Source: an uncultured Pelagibacteraceae bacterium
Lineage (GTDB): Bacteria; Pseudomonadota; Alphaproteobacteria; Pelagibacterales; Pelagibacteraceae
Direction: 5' to 3'
Length of the DNA stretch: 34,503 bases
Assembly: GCA_902569105.1 (NCBI GenBank)
Contig: CACFTE010000011.1
Location: 1-34,503, forward strand
Shown here: positions 1 through 7,639 of the stretch, in pieces
Position numbering within the stretch: the first letter of the stretch is position 1
Layout of the letters: every line of letters begins with the position of its first letter
Translations under genes and position numbers: made by a program
The notes under the pieces: generated by a model
What the model saw: the letters and a program-made list of their open reading frames with translations, nothing else
The model's database searches: none
What the model was told of the DNA's origin: nothing

Positions 1-653
1 ATGCAAAAATTTACAGCGATGGTGGAGCAGATGAGATTTGCTTCTTAGATATTACAGCATCAAATGAAAATAGAGATACTATATATGATGTTGTAAAGAA
101 AACTTCTGAAAAATGTTTTGTGCCTCTTACAGTTGGTGGTGGAGTACGAAGCGTTGAAGATATAAATAAATTGTTAAACAGTGGAGCCGATAAAGTTTCT
201 ATAAATACTGCTGCAGTAAAAAATCCAGAAGTTGTAAAAGATAGTTCTAAAAAATTTGGTTCACAATGCATCGTTGTTGCAATTGATGCAAAAAAAAGTG
301 GAAATAAATGGGAAATCTTTACTCACGGTGGAAGAAATAGTACAGGGCTTGATGCAATTGAATTTGCAAAAAAAATGGAAGACGCTGGAGCTGGAGAATT
401 ATTGGTAACTTCTATGGACAGAGATGGTACTCAGGTTGGTTATGATATCAACTTAATGTCCAAAATAACATCAAAAGTTAATATTCCAGTCATTGCATCA
501 GGTGGAGTAGGGAATCTAGATCATTTAGTCGAAGGTATTAGACTTGGAAATGCTAGCGCTGTTCTGGCGGCATCTATATTTCACTATGGAAAATATTCTA
601 TTAAAGAAGCCAAAGAGTATTTGGACTCAAAAGGAATACCTGTTAGGATTTAA
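1..653 (+). CDS. hisF: Imidazole glycerol phosphate synthase, cyclase subunit HisF (5' truncated)
   Basis: HisF closes the imidazole ring of histidine biosynthesis, using ammonia from HisH to make IGP and AICAR. The reading frame is open from base 3; 216 residues are visible of a family length near 250, so about 35 N-terminal residues, including the first catalytic Asp, lie before the window. Visible family marks are [13 protein letters not shown] near the edge, [18 protein letters not shown] (second catalytic Asp), [12 protein letters not shown] and [11 protein letters not shown], which form the phosphate-binding and strand motifs of the (beta/alpha)8 barrel. hisE begins 1 base after the stop, so this is the tail of a his operon. 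The AICAR by-product can enter the PurH reaction, and purH also lies in this window. The identity is secure; only the 5' end is missing. Confidence 0.96.
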   Translation, partial: AKIYSDGGADEICFLDITASNENRDTIYDVVKKTSEKCFVPLTVGGGVRSVEDINKLLNSGADKVSINTAAVKNPEVVKDSSKKFGSQCIVVAIDAKKSGNKWEIFTHGGRNSTGLDAIEFAKKMEDAGAGELLVTSMDRDGTQVGYDINLMSKITSKVNIPVIASGGVGNLDHLVEGIRLGNASAVLAASIFHYGKYSIKEAKEYLDSKGIPVRI

Positions 654-654
654 T

Positions 655-927
655 ATGCTTAATACATTAGAAAGCCTTTTTAAACTTGCAAGAGAGAGAA
701 AAAATAACCCTGTTGAAGGGTCCTATACTAACAAACTGTTAAATGATAGATCTTTAAGTAAAGAAAAAATCTTAGAAGAATTAAATGAATTAATTGAAGC
801 AGTCGAAAAAAATACCAATAAAGTTCATGAGGCAGCCGATGTTTTCTATCATTTGATTATGTACCTTGAATCAAATAATGTTAAAATAGAAGAGGTAATG
901 GAAGAATTAGAAAAAAGAAAAAAATGA
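655..927 (+). CDS. hisE: Phosphoribosyl-ATP pyrophosphatase HisE
   Basis: HisE hydrolyses phosphoribosyl-ATP to phosphoribosyl-AMP, the second step of histidine synthesis. The start chosen is the ATG one base after the hisF stop, giving 90 residues (MLNTLESLFKLARERK...), close to the usual 90-110. An upstream in-frame start at 544 would lie inside hisF in another frame and adds sequence unlike HisE. The all-alpha MazG-like fold is supported by EELNELIEA followed by HEAADVFYHLIMYL, which carry the acidic metal-binding residues. The last bases ATGA overlap the start of the HIT gene by 4 bases, so translational coupling is likely. Confidence 0.95.
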   Translation: MLNTLESLFKLARERKNNPVEGSYTNKLLNDRSLSKEKILEELNELIEAVEKNTNKVHEAADVFYHLIMYLESNNVKIEEVMEELEKRKK

Positions 928-1289
928 GTTACGACGATAACAATATATTCGCTAAAATACTTAGGGGAGAAATTCCTTGTAAAAAAATTTATGAGGATGA
1001 ATATGTTTTATCATTTCATGATGTAAATCCACAAAAAAAAATACATGTATTGGTTATATCAAAAGGTAAATACATTGACTTAGATGACTTTAGTTCAAAT
1101 GCATCAAACGATGAAATAGTTGGTTTAATAAAGGGTATAAATAAAGTTGCAAAGAAACTTGGAGTTTCATCAGATACCGGGCAAGGGTACAGAACTATAG
1201 CAAATATAAGCACATTTGGAGGACAGGAAGTTCCTCATTTACATTTTCATCTTCTTAGTGGAGAAAATGTTGGAAAAATGACTCAATAG
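924..1289 (+). CDS. HIT family protein (purine nucleotide phosphoramidase-like)
   Basis: This is a 121-residue histidine-triad protein of the HINT branch, whose members hydrolyse AMP-lysine and related nucleotide phosphoramidates. The catalytic triad is seen as PHLHFHLLSG at about residues 107-116. The N-terminus NNIFAKILRGEIPCKKIYED is typical of HINT proteins and includes the conserved Cys. The length is normal. The start overlaps the hisE stop by 4 bases, and the hisE-HIT order is common in alphaproteobacteria. The physiological substrate cannot be inferred from sequence. Confidence 0.93.
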   Translation: MSYDDNNIFAKILRGEIPCKKIYEDEYVLSFHDVNPQKKIHVLVISKGKYIDLDDFSSNASNDEIVGLIKGINKVAKKLGVSSDTGQGYRTIANISTFGGQEVPHLHFHLLSGENVGKMTQ

Positions 1290-1291
1290 TT

Positions 1292-1798
1292 TTGAAAGTA
1301 GATAGATATTATTTAGAGATAAACTCTCAAAAAGAATTAAATGAGGTAATTATTCCTAATGAAAATCTAAAGCTAGAGAAAGTTTATCCACCAAATATTG
1401 AAATTAATAAATTTTTTTATAAAAATATTGGTAAAAAACACCGATGGATAGACAGACTGGCTTGGGATAATTTAAAATGGAGTTCATACCTAGAAAATAA
1501 AAACGTTTTCACTTATACGTTAAAATCCAATAATAACATGATGGGATATTTTGAGGTAATAAATGATCAGAAAATAAAAAGTTTTGAAATAGCTTATTTT
1601 GGAATACTCAGTGAGTATATTGGAAAAGGCTTAGGTGGCTATTTATTATCGGAAGCTATAAAAATATGTTTTAAACTTGATTGTCAAAAAGTTTGGGTTC
1701 ACACTTGCTCTTTAGATCATCAGAATGCTCTTTCTAATTATATAAAAAGGGGCATGAAAATATTTAAAGAGGAGACGATTCATTTGAATTCATATTAA
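1292..1798 (+). CDS. GNAT family N-acetyltransferase
   Basis: The 168-residue product has the acetyl-CoA-binding motif of GNAT enzymes at about residues 105-125: ILSEYIGKGLGGYLLSEAI, with the G-x-G pyrophosphate-binding loop. The following segment KVWVHTCSLDHQNALSNYIKRGM is motif B, with the usual N-A-x-x-x-Y-x-K-R-G pattern. The start is a TTG 2 bases after the HIT stop; no ATG gives a full N-terminus. The 3' end shares a TTAA tetranucleotide with the convergent lolA stop. The substrate is unknown: it could be a small molecule, a peptide or a protein amine. Confidence 0.85.
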   Translation: MKVDRYYLEINSQKELNEVIIPNENLKLEKVYPPNIEINKFFYKNIGKKHRWIDRLAWDNLKWSSYLENKNVFTYTLKSNNNMMGYFEVINDQKIKSFEIAYFGILSEYIGKGLGGYLLSEAIKICFKLDCQKVWVHTCSLDHQNALSNYIKRGMKIFKEETIHLNSY

Positions 1799-2343
1799 TC
1801 ATTTTTAGGTATTCTAAATATATTTTCGTTAATATTTTTATTAACTAATGTATCAAATATATAAGTAATTGCTAAATTTTGATAGATGTCCTCAACCTGC
1901 CATCCTATAATTTCATAATTTTTTTTACTAAAAAACACATTGATATTATTATTATTTTCAAAAATTTTAAAATATAAATATTCATTCTGAACTTCACTGA
2001 TCTTAGACGATTTGACTTTATTAATTAAAAAATTTTTGTCTAAAAGAAATTCAAAAGGAGTACTTTTAATTGGATAACGATAGTATTGCTTATTATTCTT
2101 GATCACTAAATTGATTCCATCAGACACTAAAATCTTGTTACTTCTTTCATATTTACAAAATATTTTTTTTGAATACTTTATTACACATTCACCCTTTTCA
2201 TCTTTTCCGTTTATTGTTTGAATAAAATTGAAACTTATATTATTTATAAGATTTAATTTGCTTAATATTTTTTCTTTATTCGATGCGTTCCCGATATTTT
2301 GGAGAAAAAAAAAAATTATGAAAATACAAAATATTTTTTTCAT
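1795..2343 (-). CDS. lolA: Outer-membrane lipoprotein carrier protein, LolA family
   Basis: LolA ferries lipoproteins across the periplasm from the LolCDE complex to the outer membrane. The 182-residue product begins with a signal peptide (MKKIFCIFIIFFFLQNIGNA, cleavage near residue 20). It continues with the LolA fold of amphipathic strands: NNISFNFIQTINGKDEKGE, then ESSN-type turns, and YEIIGWQVEDIYQNLAITY near residue 150. It lies directly downstream of ftsK with a 4-base overlap, a conserved alphaproteobacterial pairing. The sequence is divergent and lysine/asparagine rich, as expected for this base composition. The LolA call rests on fold motifs plus context. Confidence 0.87.
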   Translation of the reverse strand: MKKIFCIFIIFFFLQNIGNASNKEKILSKLNLINNISFNFIQTINGKDEKGECVIKYSKKIFCKYERSNKILVSDGINLVIKNNKQYYRYPIKSTPFEFLLDKNFLINKVKSSKISEVQNEYLYFKIFENNNNINVFFSKKNYEIIGWQVEDIYQNLAITYIFDTLVNKNINENIFRIPKND

Positions 2344-4427
2344 TTTAATATTTCTCTTTTTCCGACGTGATTTGCCTTACTTACGATCCCATTTTCTTCC
2401 ATCATATCAATTATCCTCGCTGCTCGATTATAACCAATTTGAAGTTTTCTTTGCAGGAAAGAAGTTGAAGCTTTGCCTTCACTTTTAACTAATTGTAATG
2501 CATTTTGATATAATTCATCTTTGTCATTCATCTCAACATTCTCAATTTCATTTTCTACTGACTCAGAGAATTCTAATATTTCTTCAACATAATCTGGTTC
2601 AGCTTGAGACCGTAGGAAATTATTTACTTTTTCAATTTCATCTTCAGTAACGATGGGTGCATGAATTCTAGTAATTCTATTAGCTGAGGACATAAACAAC
2701 ATATCACCTTTGCCTAAAAGTTGTTCTGCTCCTTGCTCACCCAATACAGTTCTGCTATCAATTTTTGAAGATACCTGAAAAGAAATTCTAGTAGGAAAAT
2801 TTGCTTTAATTGTTCCAGTTATTACATCAACACTCGGTCTTTGAGTTGCCATTATTATGTGAATTCCAGCGGCACGTGCCATTTGTGATAGTTTTTGAAT
2901 ATAATTTTCAATATCCTTTCCTGAAACCAACATTAGATCAGACATTTCGTCTACTATAACAACTATGTAAGGCATGAAAGTTTTATGTTTAGAATTATAT
3001 CCATCTATATTTCTGACTCCAACTTTTGTCATTAACTTATATCTATTTTCCATTTCTCTAACCACCCAACCTAAAACCGACGCTGCCTTCTTTGGTTCTG
3101 TAATTACCGGACACAACAAATTTGGAATTCCTTCGTAGGTAGACAGTTCTAACATTTTAGGATCAATTAATATAAATTTACATTTATCTGGAGTGTGTCT
3201 ATATAATAAAGATAGAATTATCGTATTAATACAAACAGATTTTCCTGAACCAGTTGTGCCAGCTATTAATAAATGAGGCATCTTACTTAAATCACCAATA
3301 ATTGGATTTCCCGAAATACTTTTACCTAGAGCAATTGGAAGTTTAATTTCCTTTTTTTTAAATTGTGCATCTCTTATTACTTCAGCCAAATATACATTCT
3401 CTCGTGTTATATTAGGTAACTCAATACCAATAGTATTACTCCCAGGTATAATTGCAATTCTAGCAGACTCTGAACTTGTATTTCTTGCAATATCTTCTGC
3501 TAAATTTATAATTTTTGAAACCTTAACGCCAGCTGCTGGCTCAAACTCGTTGAGTGTTACGACTGGACCATAATTAATCTTTTTAATTTTTCCTTCAACT
3601 CCAAAATCCATTAGGACCTTTTCAAGAAATTCCTCATTTATATTTTCATTTTTTTTTGCAATTTTTTCATTTTTTGTCGGTGTTTTTAAAAACTTTAAAT
3701 CAGGTATAGTAAATTTTTTATCAACTAGTTTTTGATTATTTTCAAAAGGTAAGATTTCTTGAAATCTTTTTTCCTCAACACTTTTTTCATTTGATATTGG
3801 ATCTTCACTGCTAGTCTCGCTCACATAATTTACTTTTTTTCTTTTTGAAAATGACAAATTTATTATATTTTTAAATATTAAAAGCACAAAAGAAATTTTA
3901 AAACTTACACTTTTCAAAAAAAGGAAAACCGTCAACATCAGTAAAGTATAAAATGAAACTTTAGTATTTATCTCTAGAATATTTTTTAAGAAACTCTCTT
4001 TGAGAAACAAACCTGTAAACCCGCCATTTCCATTTATTGTTAAAAAGAAAGACTGATTATAAAAAAAAGATAAAAAAAGACATCCACTTATCAGATACAA
4101 TACACAAAAAAATAAATTGTCGATTATAATTATTTGTTTTTTGCTAATTAAAGTGTTTATACCCGTAAAAAACAAAGTGAATGGAAACAGATATGAAACT
4201 AGACCCACAGATTGAAATAGAAAATCAGAAATAATACTGCCCCTAAGTCCCAAAACGTTTTTAACATCTCCAATTTTGTTAAATATAAAATTTGGATCCT
4301 CAGGAGAATAGCTTAAAAGTGATATCATTATTAAAACAGCTACAACAACTGTCACAAATCCAAATAATTCAGTTATTCTCCTTATAATAAAGTTTTTAAT
4401 ATTCGTTAAGAAAGCTGCTAATTTCAT
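2340..4427 (-). CDS. ftsK: DNA translocase FtsK
   Basis: FtsK couples division to chromosome segregation by pumping DNA at the septum toward dif/XerCD. The 695-residue product has about four N-terminal membrane segments (residues ~20-190), a short low-complexity linker (~200-255), then the motor. The Walker A GTTGSGKSV is near residue 392 and the Walker B IVVIVDEMSDLM follows; ATQRPSVDVITGTIKANFPTRISF is diagnostic. The C-terminal winged-helix gamma domain is present (LVKSEGKASTSFLQRKLQIGYNRAARIIDMMEENGIV), which reads KOPS-like polar sequences. It is shorter than the E. coli protein because the linker is minimal. The gene is divergent from the ubiH-like gene across 63 bases and is followed by lolA. 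Confidence 0.97.
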   Translation of the reverse strand: MKLAAFLTNIKNFIIRRITELFGFVTVVVAVLIMISLLSYSPEDPNFIFNKIGDVKNVLGLRGSIISDFLFQSVGLVSYLFPFTLFFTGINTLISKKQIIIIDNLFFCVLYLISGCLFLSFFYNQSFFLTINGNGGFTGLFLKESFLKNILEINTKVSFYTLLMLTVFLFLKSVSFKISFVLLIFKNIINLSFSKRKKVNYVSETSSEDPISNEKSVEEKRFQEILPFENNQKLVDKKFTIPDLKFLKTPTKNEKIAKKNENINEEFLEKVLMDFGVEGKIKKINYGPVVTLNEFEPAAGVKVSKIINLAEDIARNTSSESARIAIIPGSNTIGIELPNITRENVYLAEVIRDAQFKKKEIKLPIALGKSISGNPIIGDLSKMPHLLIAGTTGSGKSVCINTIILSLLYRHTPDKCKFILIDPKMLELSTYEGIPNLLCPVITEPKKAASVLGWVVREMENRYKLMTKVGVRNIDGYNSKHKTFMPYIVVIVDEMSDLMLVSGKDIENYIQKLSQMARAAGIHIIMATQRPSVDVITGTIKANFPTRISFQVSSKIDSRTVLGEQGAEQLLGKGDMLFMSSANRITRIHAPIVTEDEIEKVNNFLRSQAEPDYVEEILEFSESVENEIENVEMNDKDELYQNALQLVKSEGKASTSFLQRKLQIGYNRAARIIDMMEENGIVSKANHVGKREILK

Positions 4428-4490
4428 AAAAATGAATCAATTAGATTGATTTGTACCATTTAATTATTACTGGTAAAATTAAAAAATATT

Positions 4491-5585
4491 ATGAAAATTT
4501 GTTTAATTGGAAATAATCTTACTAGTGTTATTTTGGCAAGAATACTGTCTACAAAAAAACTTTATATCGACGTTTTTTCTACAAACTTAAGTGATAAAAA
4601 ATTCAAAACTAGAACATTAGGTCTTTCAGCTCAAAATTACGATTTCCTAAATAGTTTTAACAAAGACTTAAAAAAAAAGACAAATATCGTTAGTAAAATA
4701 AATGTAATTGTTGATAATAATAAAATTAAAGAAAAAATCACATTTAATGACGAAAACAAACCGCTGTTTCATATGATAAAGTATGATGATTTATTTTTAT
4801 TAATAAAAAAAGATTTGATTAAAAATAAATTTGTATCATTCAAAAAAATTAAAGAATATAATCTTCTTTCATTAAATAAACAAAAATACTCACTAATAAT
4901 AAATTGTGAAACATCAAATATTTTAGGAAAAAAATTTTTAAAAAATGGAATATTTAAAAAATATAATAATATTGCATTCACCACAATTATAAAACATTCA
5001 AAAATTAAAAATAATTCTGCAACTCAGGTATTTACGCAAAAGGGTCCAATTGCATATCTCCCTCTATCTAATATATCAACTTCGGTCGTTTATTCTCGTG
5101 AGTTAAAAAAAAAAGAAATTATCACAAATGATTATGTAAAAGAAACAATAGAAAAGTTTAATCCTTTATATAATATTTATTCTATAGAAAAGTTACAAAA
5201 ATTTAATTTAAATCTAAAATTACCTCGAAAATATTATTCTAATAAAATATTATTTTTTGGAGATGCTATTCATTCAATTCATCCTTTAGCAGGACAGGGT
5301 TTCAATATGACCATAAGGGATATAAGAGAATTAATAACTATAATTAACAAAAAGATCGATCTTGGTTTGTCAATTGATAAAAGTATTTACAATGAATTTG
5401 AAAAACAAACAAAGACATCCAATACAATTTTTTCTTTGGGTGTAGATTTAATTTATCAATCTTTTAAAATAAGTAATTCAATGGTTCCAAGTAATTTCTC
5501 AAAAAATATAATTTCCTTAATAAATCAAAATCAAAAATTTAAAAAAATTGGAATAGATTTAGCTAATAAGGGATTAAGATTATAA
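4491..5585 (+). CDS. UbiH/UbiF/Coq6-type FAD-dependent hydroxylase (ubiquinone biosynthesis)
   Basis: This family of flavin monooxygenases hydroxylates the ubiquinone ring. The strongest evidence is the second FAD-binding motif near residue 258, FFGDAIHSIHPLAGQGFNM, characteristic of UbiH/UbiF/VisC proteins. The product has 364 residues, shorter than the usual ~400. The N-terminal dinucleotide fold is degenerate: the normal G-x-G-x-x-G is G-N-N-L-T-S at residues 7-12 (MKICLIGNNLTSVILARIL). The neighbourhood beside ftsK and lolA is a known alphaproteobacterial location for this gene. The ring position modified cannot be assigned. The gene ends immediately before the convergent LON-domain gene. 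Confidence 0.85.
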   Translation: MKICLIGNNLTSVILARILSTKKLYIDVFSTNLSDKKFKTRTLGLSAQNYDFLNSFNKDLKKKTNIVSKINVIVDNNKIKEKITFNDENKPLFHMIKYDDLFLLIKKDLIKNKFVSFKKIKEYNLLSLNKQKYSLIINCETSNILGKKFLKNGIFKKYNNIAFTTIIKHSKIKNNSATQVFTQKGPIAYLPLSNISTSVVYSRELKKKEIITNDYVKETIEKFNPLYNIYSIEKLQKFNLNLKLPRKYYSNKILFFGDAIHSIHPLAGQGFNMTIRDIRELITIINKKIDLGLSIDKSIYNEFEKQTKTSNTIFSLGVDLIYQSFKISNSMVPSNFSKNIISLINQNQKFKKIGIDLANKGLRL

Positions 5586-6233
5586 TTATTGAATCGTCCT
5601 GTTTGTAAAAGAAGTAACTGTATACATTTTTAAAATATCTTCGAAAATTTTTTTCCGTGAAAACATATCGCTTGCCTCTAGTAGTGTCTGTTTTTCCTCA
5701 ATTGTAAATGGAGATGCCATTGAAAGTGAATTAATTATCTCATAACTGCTTTGATTTTTTAAGTTTTTCCAATCGATAGAATACCCTTTGCTTTTAAATA
5801 ATTGTTTTAATTCTTTAAGTATATAATTTAAGTCTATATTTTCTTTTTTCTCTTCCAAATCATTTAAATCATAATCAAATTTATGAAAATCTACCTCAAA
5901 TGTTCTATATAATTTATCTGTTTTTTTTTCTTTACGTATTAAAAATCTTGAAACTCCCTCAATTAAAATTATGTATCTGCCATCTTCTGTTTCATTAAAG
6001 CTAGTTATTTTACAAGCACAACCTATATCGTAGAGATCTGGTTTATTTAACTCCCCAGTCTTCCTTGGCTGAACAATCCCAATTATCCTGTCTGAAGACA
6101 TACAATCATTTACCATTTGTAAATATCTTGGTTCAAAAATATTCAGAGGTACAGTTGATTTAGGAAAAACTATAAAGTTAGAAAGTGGGAAAATAGGTAT
6201 ATCATTTTTAAGATTAATATTTTTGGATTTCAT
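5586..6233 (-). CDS. Stand-alone LON substrate-binding domain protein
   Basis: The 215-residue product corresponds to the N-terminal substrate-recognition domain of Lon protease without the ATPase and protease domains. The start IPIFPLSNFIVFPKSTVPLNIFEPRY is diagnostic of the PUA-like LON fold (residues ~14-40), and RIIGIVQPRKTGE, YDIGCACKITSF and RYIILIEGVSRFLI follow as its later strands. A helical C-terminal half completes the domain. Such proteins are common in alphaproteobacteria near thioredoxin and ubiquinone genes, but no function is established that I know of. The sulfotransferase gene lies 20 bases upstream on the same strand. Confidence 0.9.
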   Translation of the reverse strand: MKSKNINLKNDIPIFPLSNFIVFPKSTVPLNIFEPRYLQMVNDCMSSDRIIGIVQPRKTGELNKPDLYDIGCACKITSFNETEDGRYIILIEGVSRFLIRKEKKTDKLYRTFEVDFHKFDYDLNDLEEKKENIDLNYILKELKQLFKSKGYSIDWKNLKNQSSYEIINSLSMASPFTIEEKQTLLEASDMFSRKKIFEDILKMYTVTSFTNRTIQ

Positions 6234-6253
6234 AAAAAATTATACCAAACTTC

Positions 6254-7093
6254 TTAAAAATATCCTAATTTAATTAAGCTTTCTTTAAAAGAATTATTAA
6301 GTTTATCTATTTTTTCATTATCAAAAATTTTATTCCACTTATTTTCTTTGCCCAAGAAAAAGAAACTTACCTTTTTTTTATTTTTGTTTTCGACTGACTC
6401 AGGAAATCCATTATCAAGTTCCTTTTTTTTTAACAAATCAAAACTAATTGAATCAATAATATTTTTTACTCTTATTTCAGAAATTTTAATTTTATTCTTT
6501 AAAATATTATTTAAAAAATAAAGTATATCTAGAAAAACTTTATTTTGGTTTTTTTCTAAATCCTCATATTTAATAAATAATACTTTAAATTCCTGGCAAT
6601 TTTTCCAAGACATAACATTATTTGACCATGAGCTTATAAATTGGAAAGATGAAAAGGATTTTTTATCTTTTCTGTCATCTATTATATATTTTTTTGAATT
6701 TGACATAAATTCTAAAGACTCTTGAAAATTTAAATTGTAATGATTACCTAGTGATGTGATCACATTTCTTGGATCTCTCACTATATAAATTGCTCCAGCA
6801 GTATATTTTTTTGATGTAAAACTGTGTCCATTTATAGGAATTAAAGAAGAATGTGTTTTTAAGAATATATTTTCTTCTTCAGATATTATTTTTTTTTGTG
6901 CATTTTCCAAATTCGCAATTGCATCGTTTACATTTGTAATATTATTCGAAGTATAGTTTTTTAGATTAAATTGTTTTATTTTTTTTAGATGATCAAATTC
7001 AAACAAATTATCATTTGTATAAATATATGTTGATAAAAAAGACCTTAACCACGTATTTCCACTTTTTGGGTATGATGCAATCCAAATAATCAT
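6254..7093 (-). CDS. Sulfotransferase domain protein (PAPS-dependent)
   Basis: The 279-residue product begins MIIWIASYPKSGNTWLRSFL, whose YPKSGNTW loop binds the 5'-phosphosulfate of PAPS. The 3'-phosphate motif appears as YIVRDPRNVITSLGNHYN near residues 104-121, with the conserved Arg and Ser. Length and motif order match the sulfotransferase_1 family. The acceptor is not predictable; a surface glycan, lipid or small metabolite are all possible. The C-terminal half is very rich in Lys and Asn. It appears to head a two-gene minus-strand unit with the LON protein. Confidence 0.9.
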   Translation of the reverse strand: MIIWIASYPKSGNTWLRSFLSTYIYTNDNLFEFDHLKKIKQFNLKNYTSNNITNVNDAIANLENAQKKIISEEENIFLKTHSSLIPINGHSFTSKKYTAGAIYIVRDPRNVITSLGNHYNLNFQESLEFMSNSKKYIIDDRKDKKSFSSFQFISSWSNNVMSWKNCQEFKVLFIKYEDLEKNQNKVFLDILYFLNNILKNKIKISEIRVKNIIDSISFDLLKKKELDNGFPESVENKNKKKVSFFFLGKENKWNKIFDNEKIDKLNNSFKESLIKLGYF

Positions 7094-7163
7094 TATTAAT
7101 TTATAATTTTTTAATAAATTCTTATACCACTGTCTAAATATTTAAGAATTTAAAAAATTTCTA

Positions 7164-7192
7164 TTGCTTACGTTTTAAAAAATCGCTATTTA
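7164..7192 (+). promoter_or_regulatory. Candidate promoter of tRNA-Gly and the following dehydratase gene
   Basis: TTGCTT at 7164-7169 and TATTTA at 7187-7192 are separated by 17 bases, placing a transcription start a few bases before the tRNA 5' end at 7208. Each hexamer matches only three consensus positions and the DNA is A+T rich, so this is a weak call supported mainly by position. Confidence 0.3.
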
Positions 7193-7207
7193 TTAATCAA
7201 ATAATAA

Positions 7208-7282
7208 GCGGGCATAGCTCAGTGGTAGAGCGTCTCGTTGCCAACGAGAAGGTCGTGGGTTCAAGTCCCATTGCCCGCTCCA
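7208..7282 (+). tRNA. tRNA-Gly (anticodon GCC)
   Basis: A full cloverleaf can be drawn. The acceptor stem GCGGGCA pairs with TGCCCGC, followed by discriminator T and an encoded CCA at 7280-7282. The D arm is GCTCAGTGGTAGAGC. The anticodon stem TCTCG/CGAGA carries loop TTGCCAA, with the GCC anticodon at 7240-7242. The T arm is GTGGG-TTCAAGT-CCCAT. The 3' A of CCA is also the first base of the apparent ribosome-binding site of the next gene. Confidence 0.98.
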
Positions 7283-7285
7283 GGA
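7282..7285 (+). promoter_or_regulatory. Ribosome-binding site overlapping the tRNA 3' end
   Basis: AGGA at 7282-7285 stands 6 bases before the ATG at 7292 and is the only Shine-Dalgarno-like sequence available. Its first base is the terminal A of the tRNA CCA, so mature tRNA 3' processing would cut within it. Confidence 0.55.
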
Positions 7286-7291
7286 TTAAAT

Positions 7292-7639
7292 ATGGAAGAA
7301 GATTTATCAAAAAAAAAATGTATACCCTGCGAAGGTAATATACCCGCTTTTGATTATAGCGAAATTCATAAGTATCTAAAAAAAGTAGATGGATGGGATG
7401 TACAAAAGAATGAAAATAACAATTACTTTTTAACCAAAGAATTTAAATTCAATAACTTTAAAGAAAGCCAAAAGTTTGTAAATAAAGTAGGAGATATTGC
7501 AGAGGTGGAAGGTCATCATCCAGATATTATTTTTGGATGGGGATATGCAAAAATCAAAATATTTACTCATGCAATTAATGGATTGGCAGAGAGCGATTTT
7601 ATTTTAGCTTCAAAAATTGATAAAGTTATTAGTGATTAA
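7292..7639 (+). CDS. phhB: Pterin-4a-carbinolamine dehydratase family protein
   Basis: The family dehydrates 4a-hydroxytetrahydropterin to recycle the cofactor of aromatic amino acid hydroxylases; some bacterial members may instead bind molybdopterin or act in other pterin pathways. Of the 115 residues, the conserved core is FNNFKESQKFVNKVGDIAEV followed by EGHHPDIIFGWGYAKI, which holds the two catalytic His, then IFTHAINGLAESDFILASKID. An N-terminal extension of about 15 residues has a CIPC pair (KKKCIPCEGNIPAF), a common feature of this subgroup. The start is the ATG 9 bases after the tRNA; longer versions of the frame would read through the tRNA gene and are rejected. It overlaps the convergent purH by 11 bases. 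Confidence 0.9.
   Translation: MEEDLSKKKCIPCEGNIPAFDYSEIHKYLKKVDGWDVQKNENNNYFLTKEFKFNNFKESQKFVNKVGDIAEVEGHHPDIIFGWGYAKIKIFTHAINGLAESDFILASKIDKVISD

Noticed and set aside
544-654. Extended start for hisE
   Set aside because: This stretch is the end of hisF in a different frame; the HisE-like sequence starts at the ATG at 655.
2228-2488. Plus-strand open frame across the lolA-ftsK junction
   Set aside because: It is antisense to two firm genes and has no domain features.
7238-7291. Longer version of the pterin dehydratase gene starting inside the tRNA
   Set aside because: The extra residues would be the translation of the tRNA-Gly anticodon and T arms; family homology and a good ATG start at 7292.
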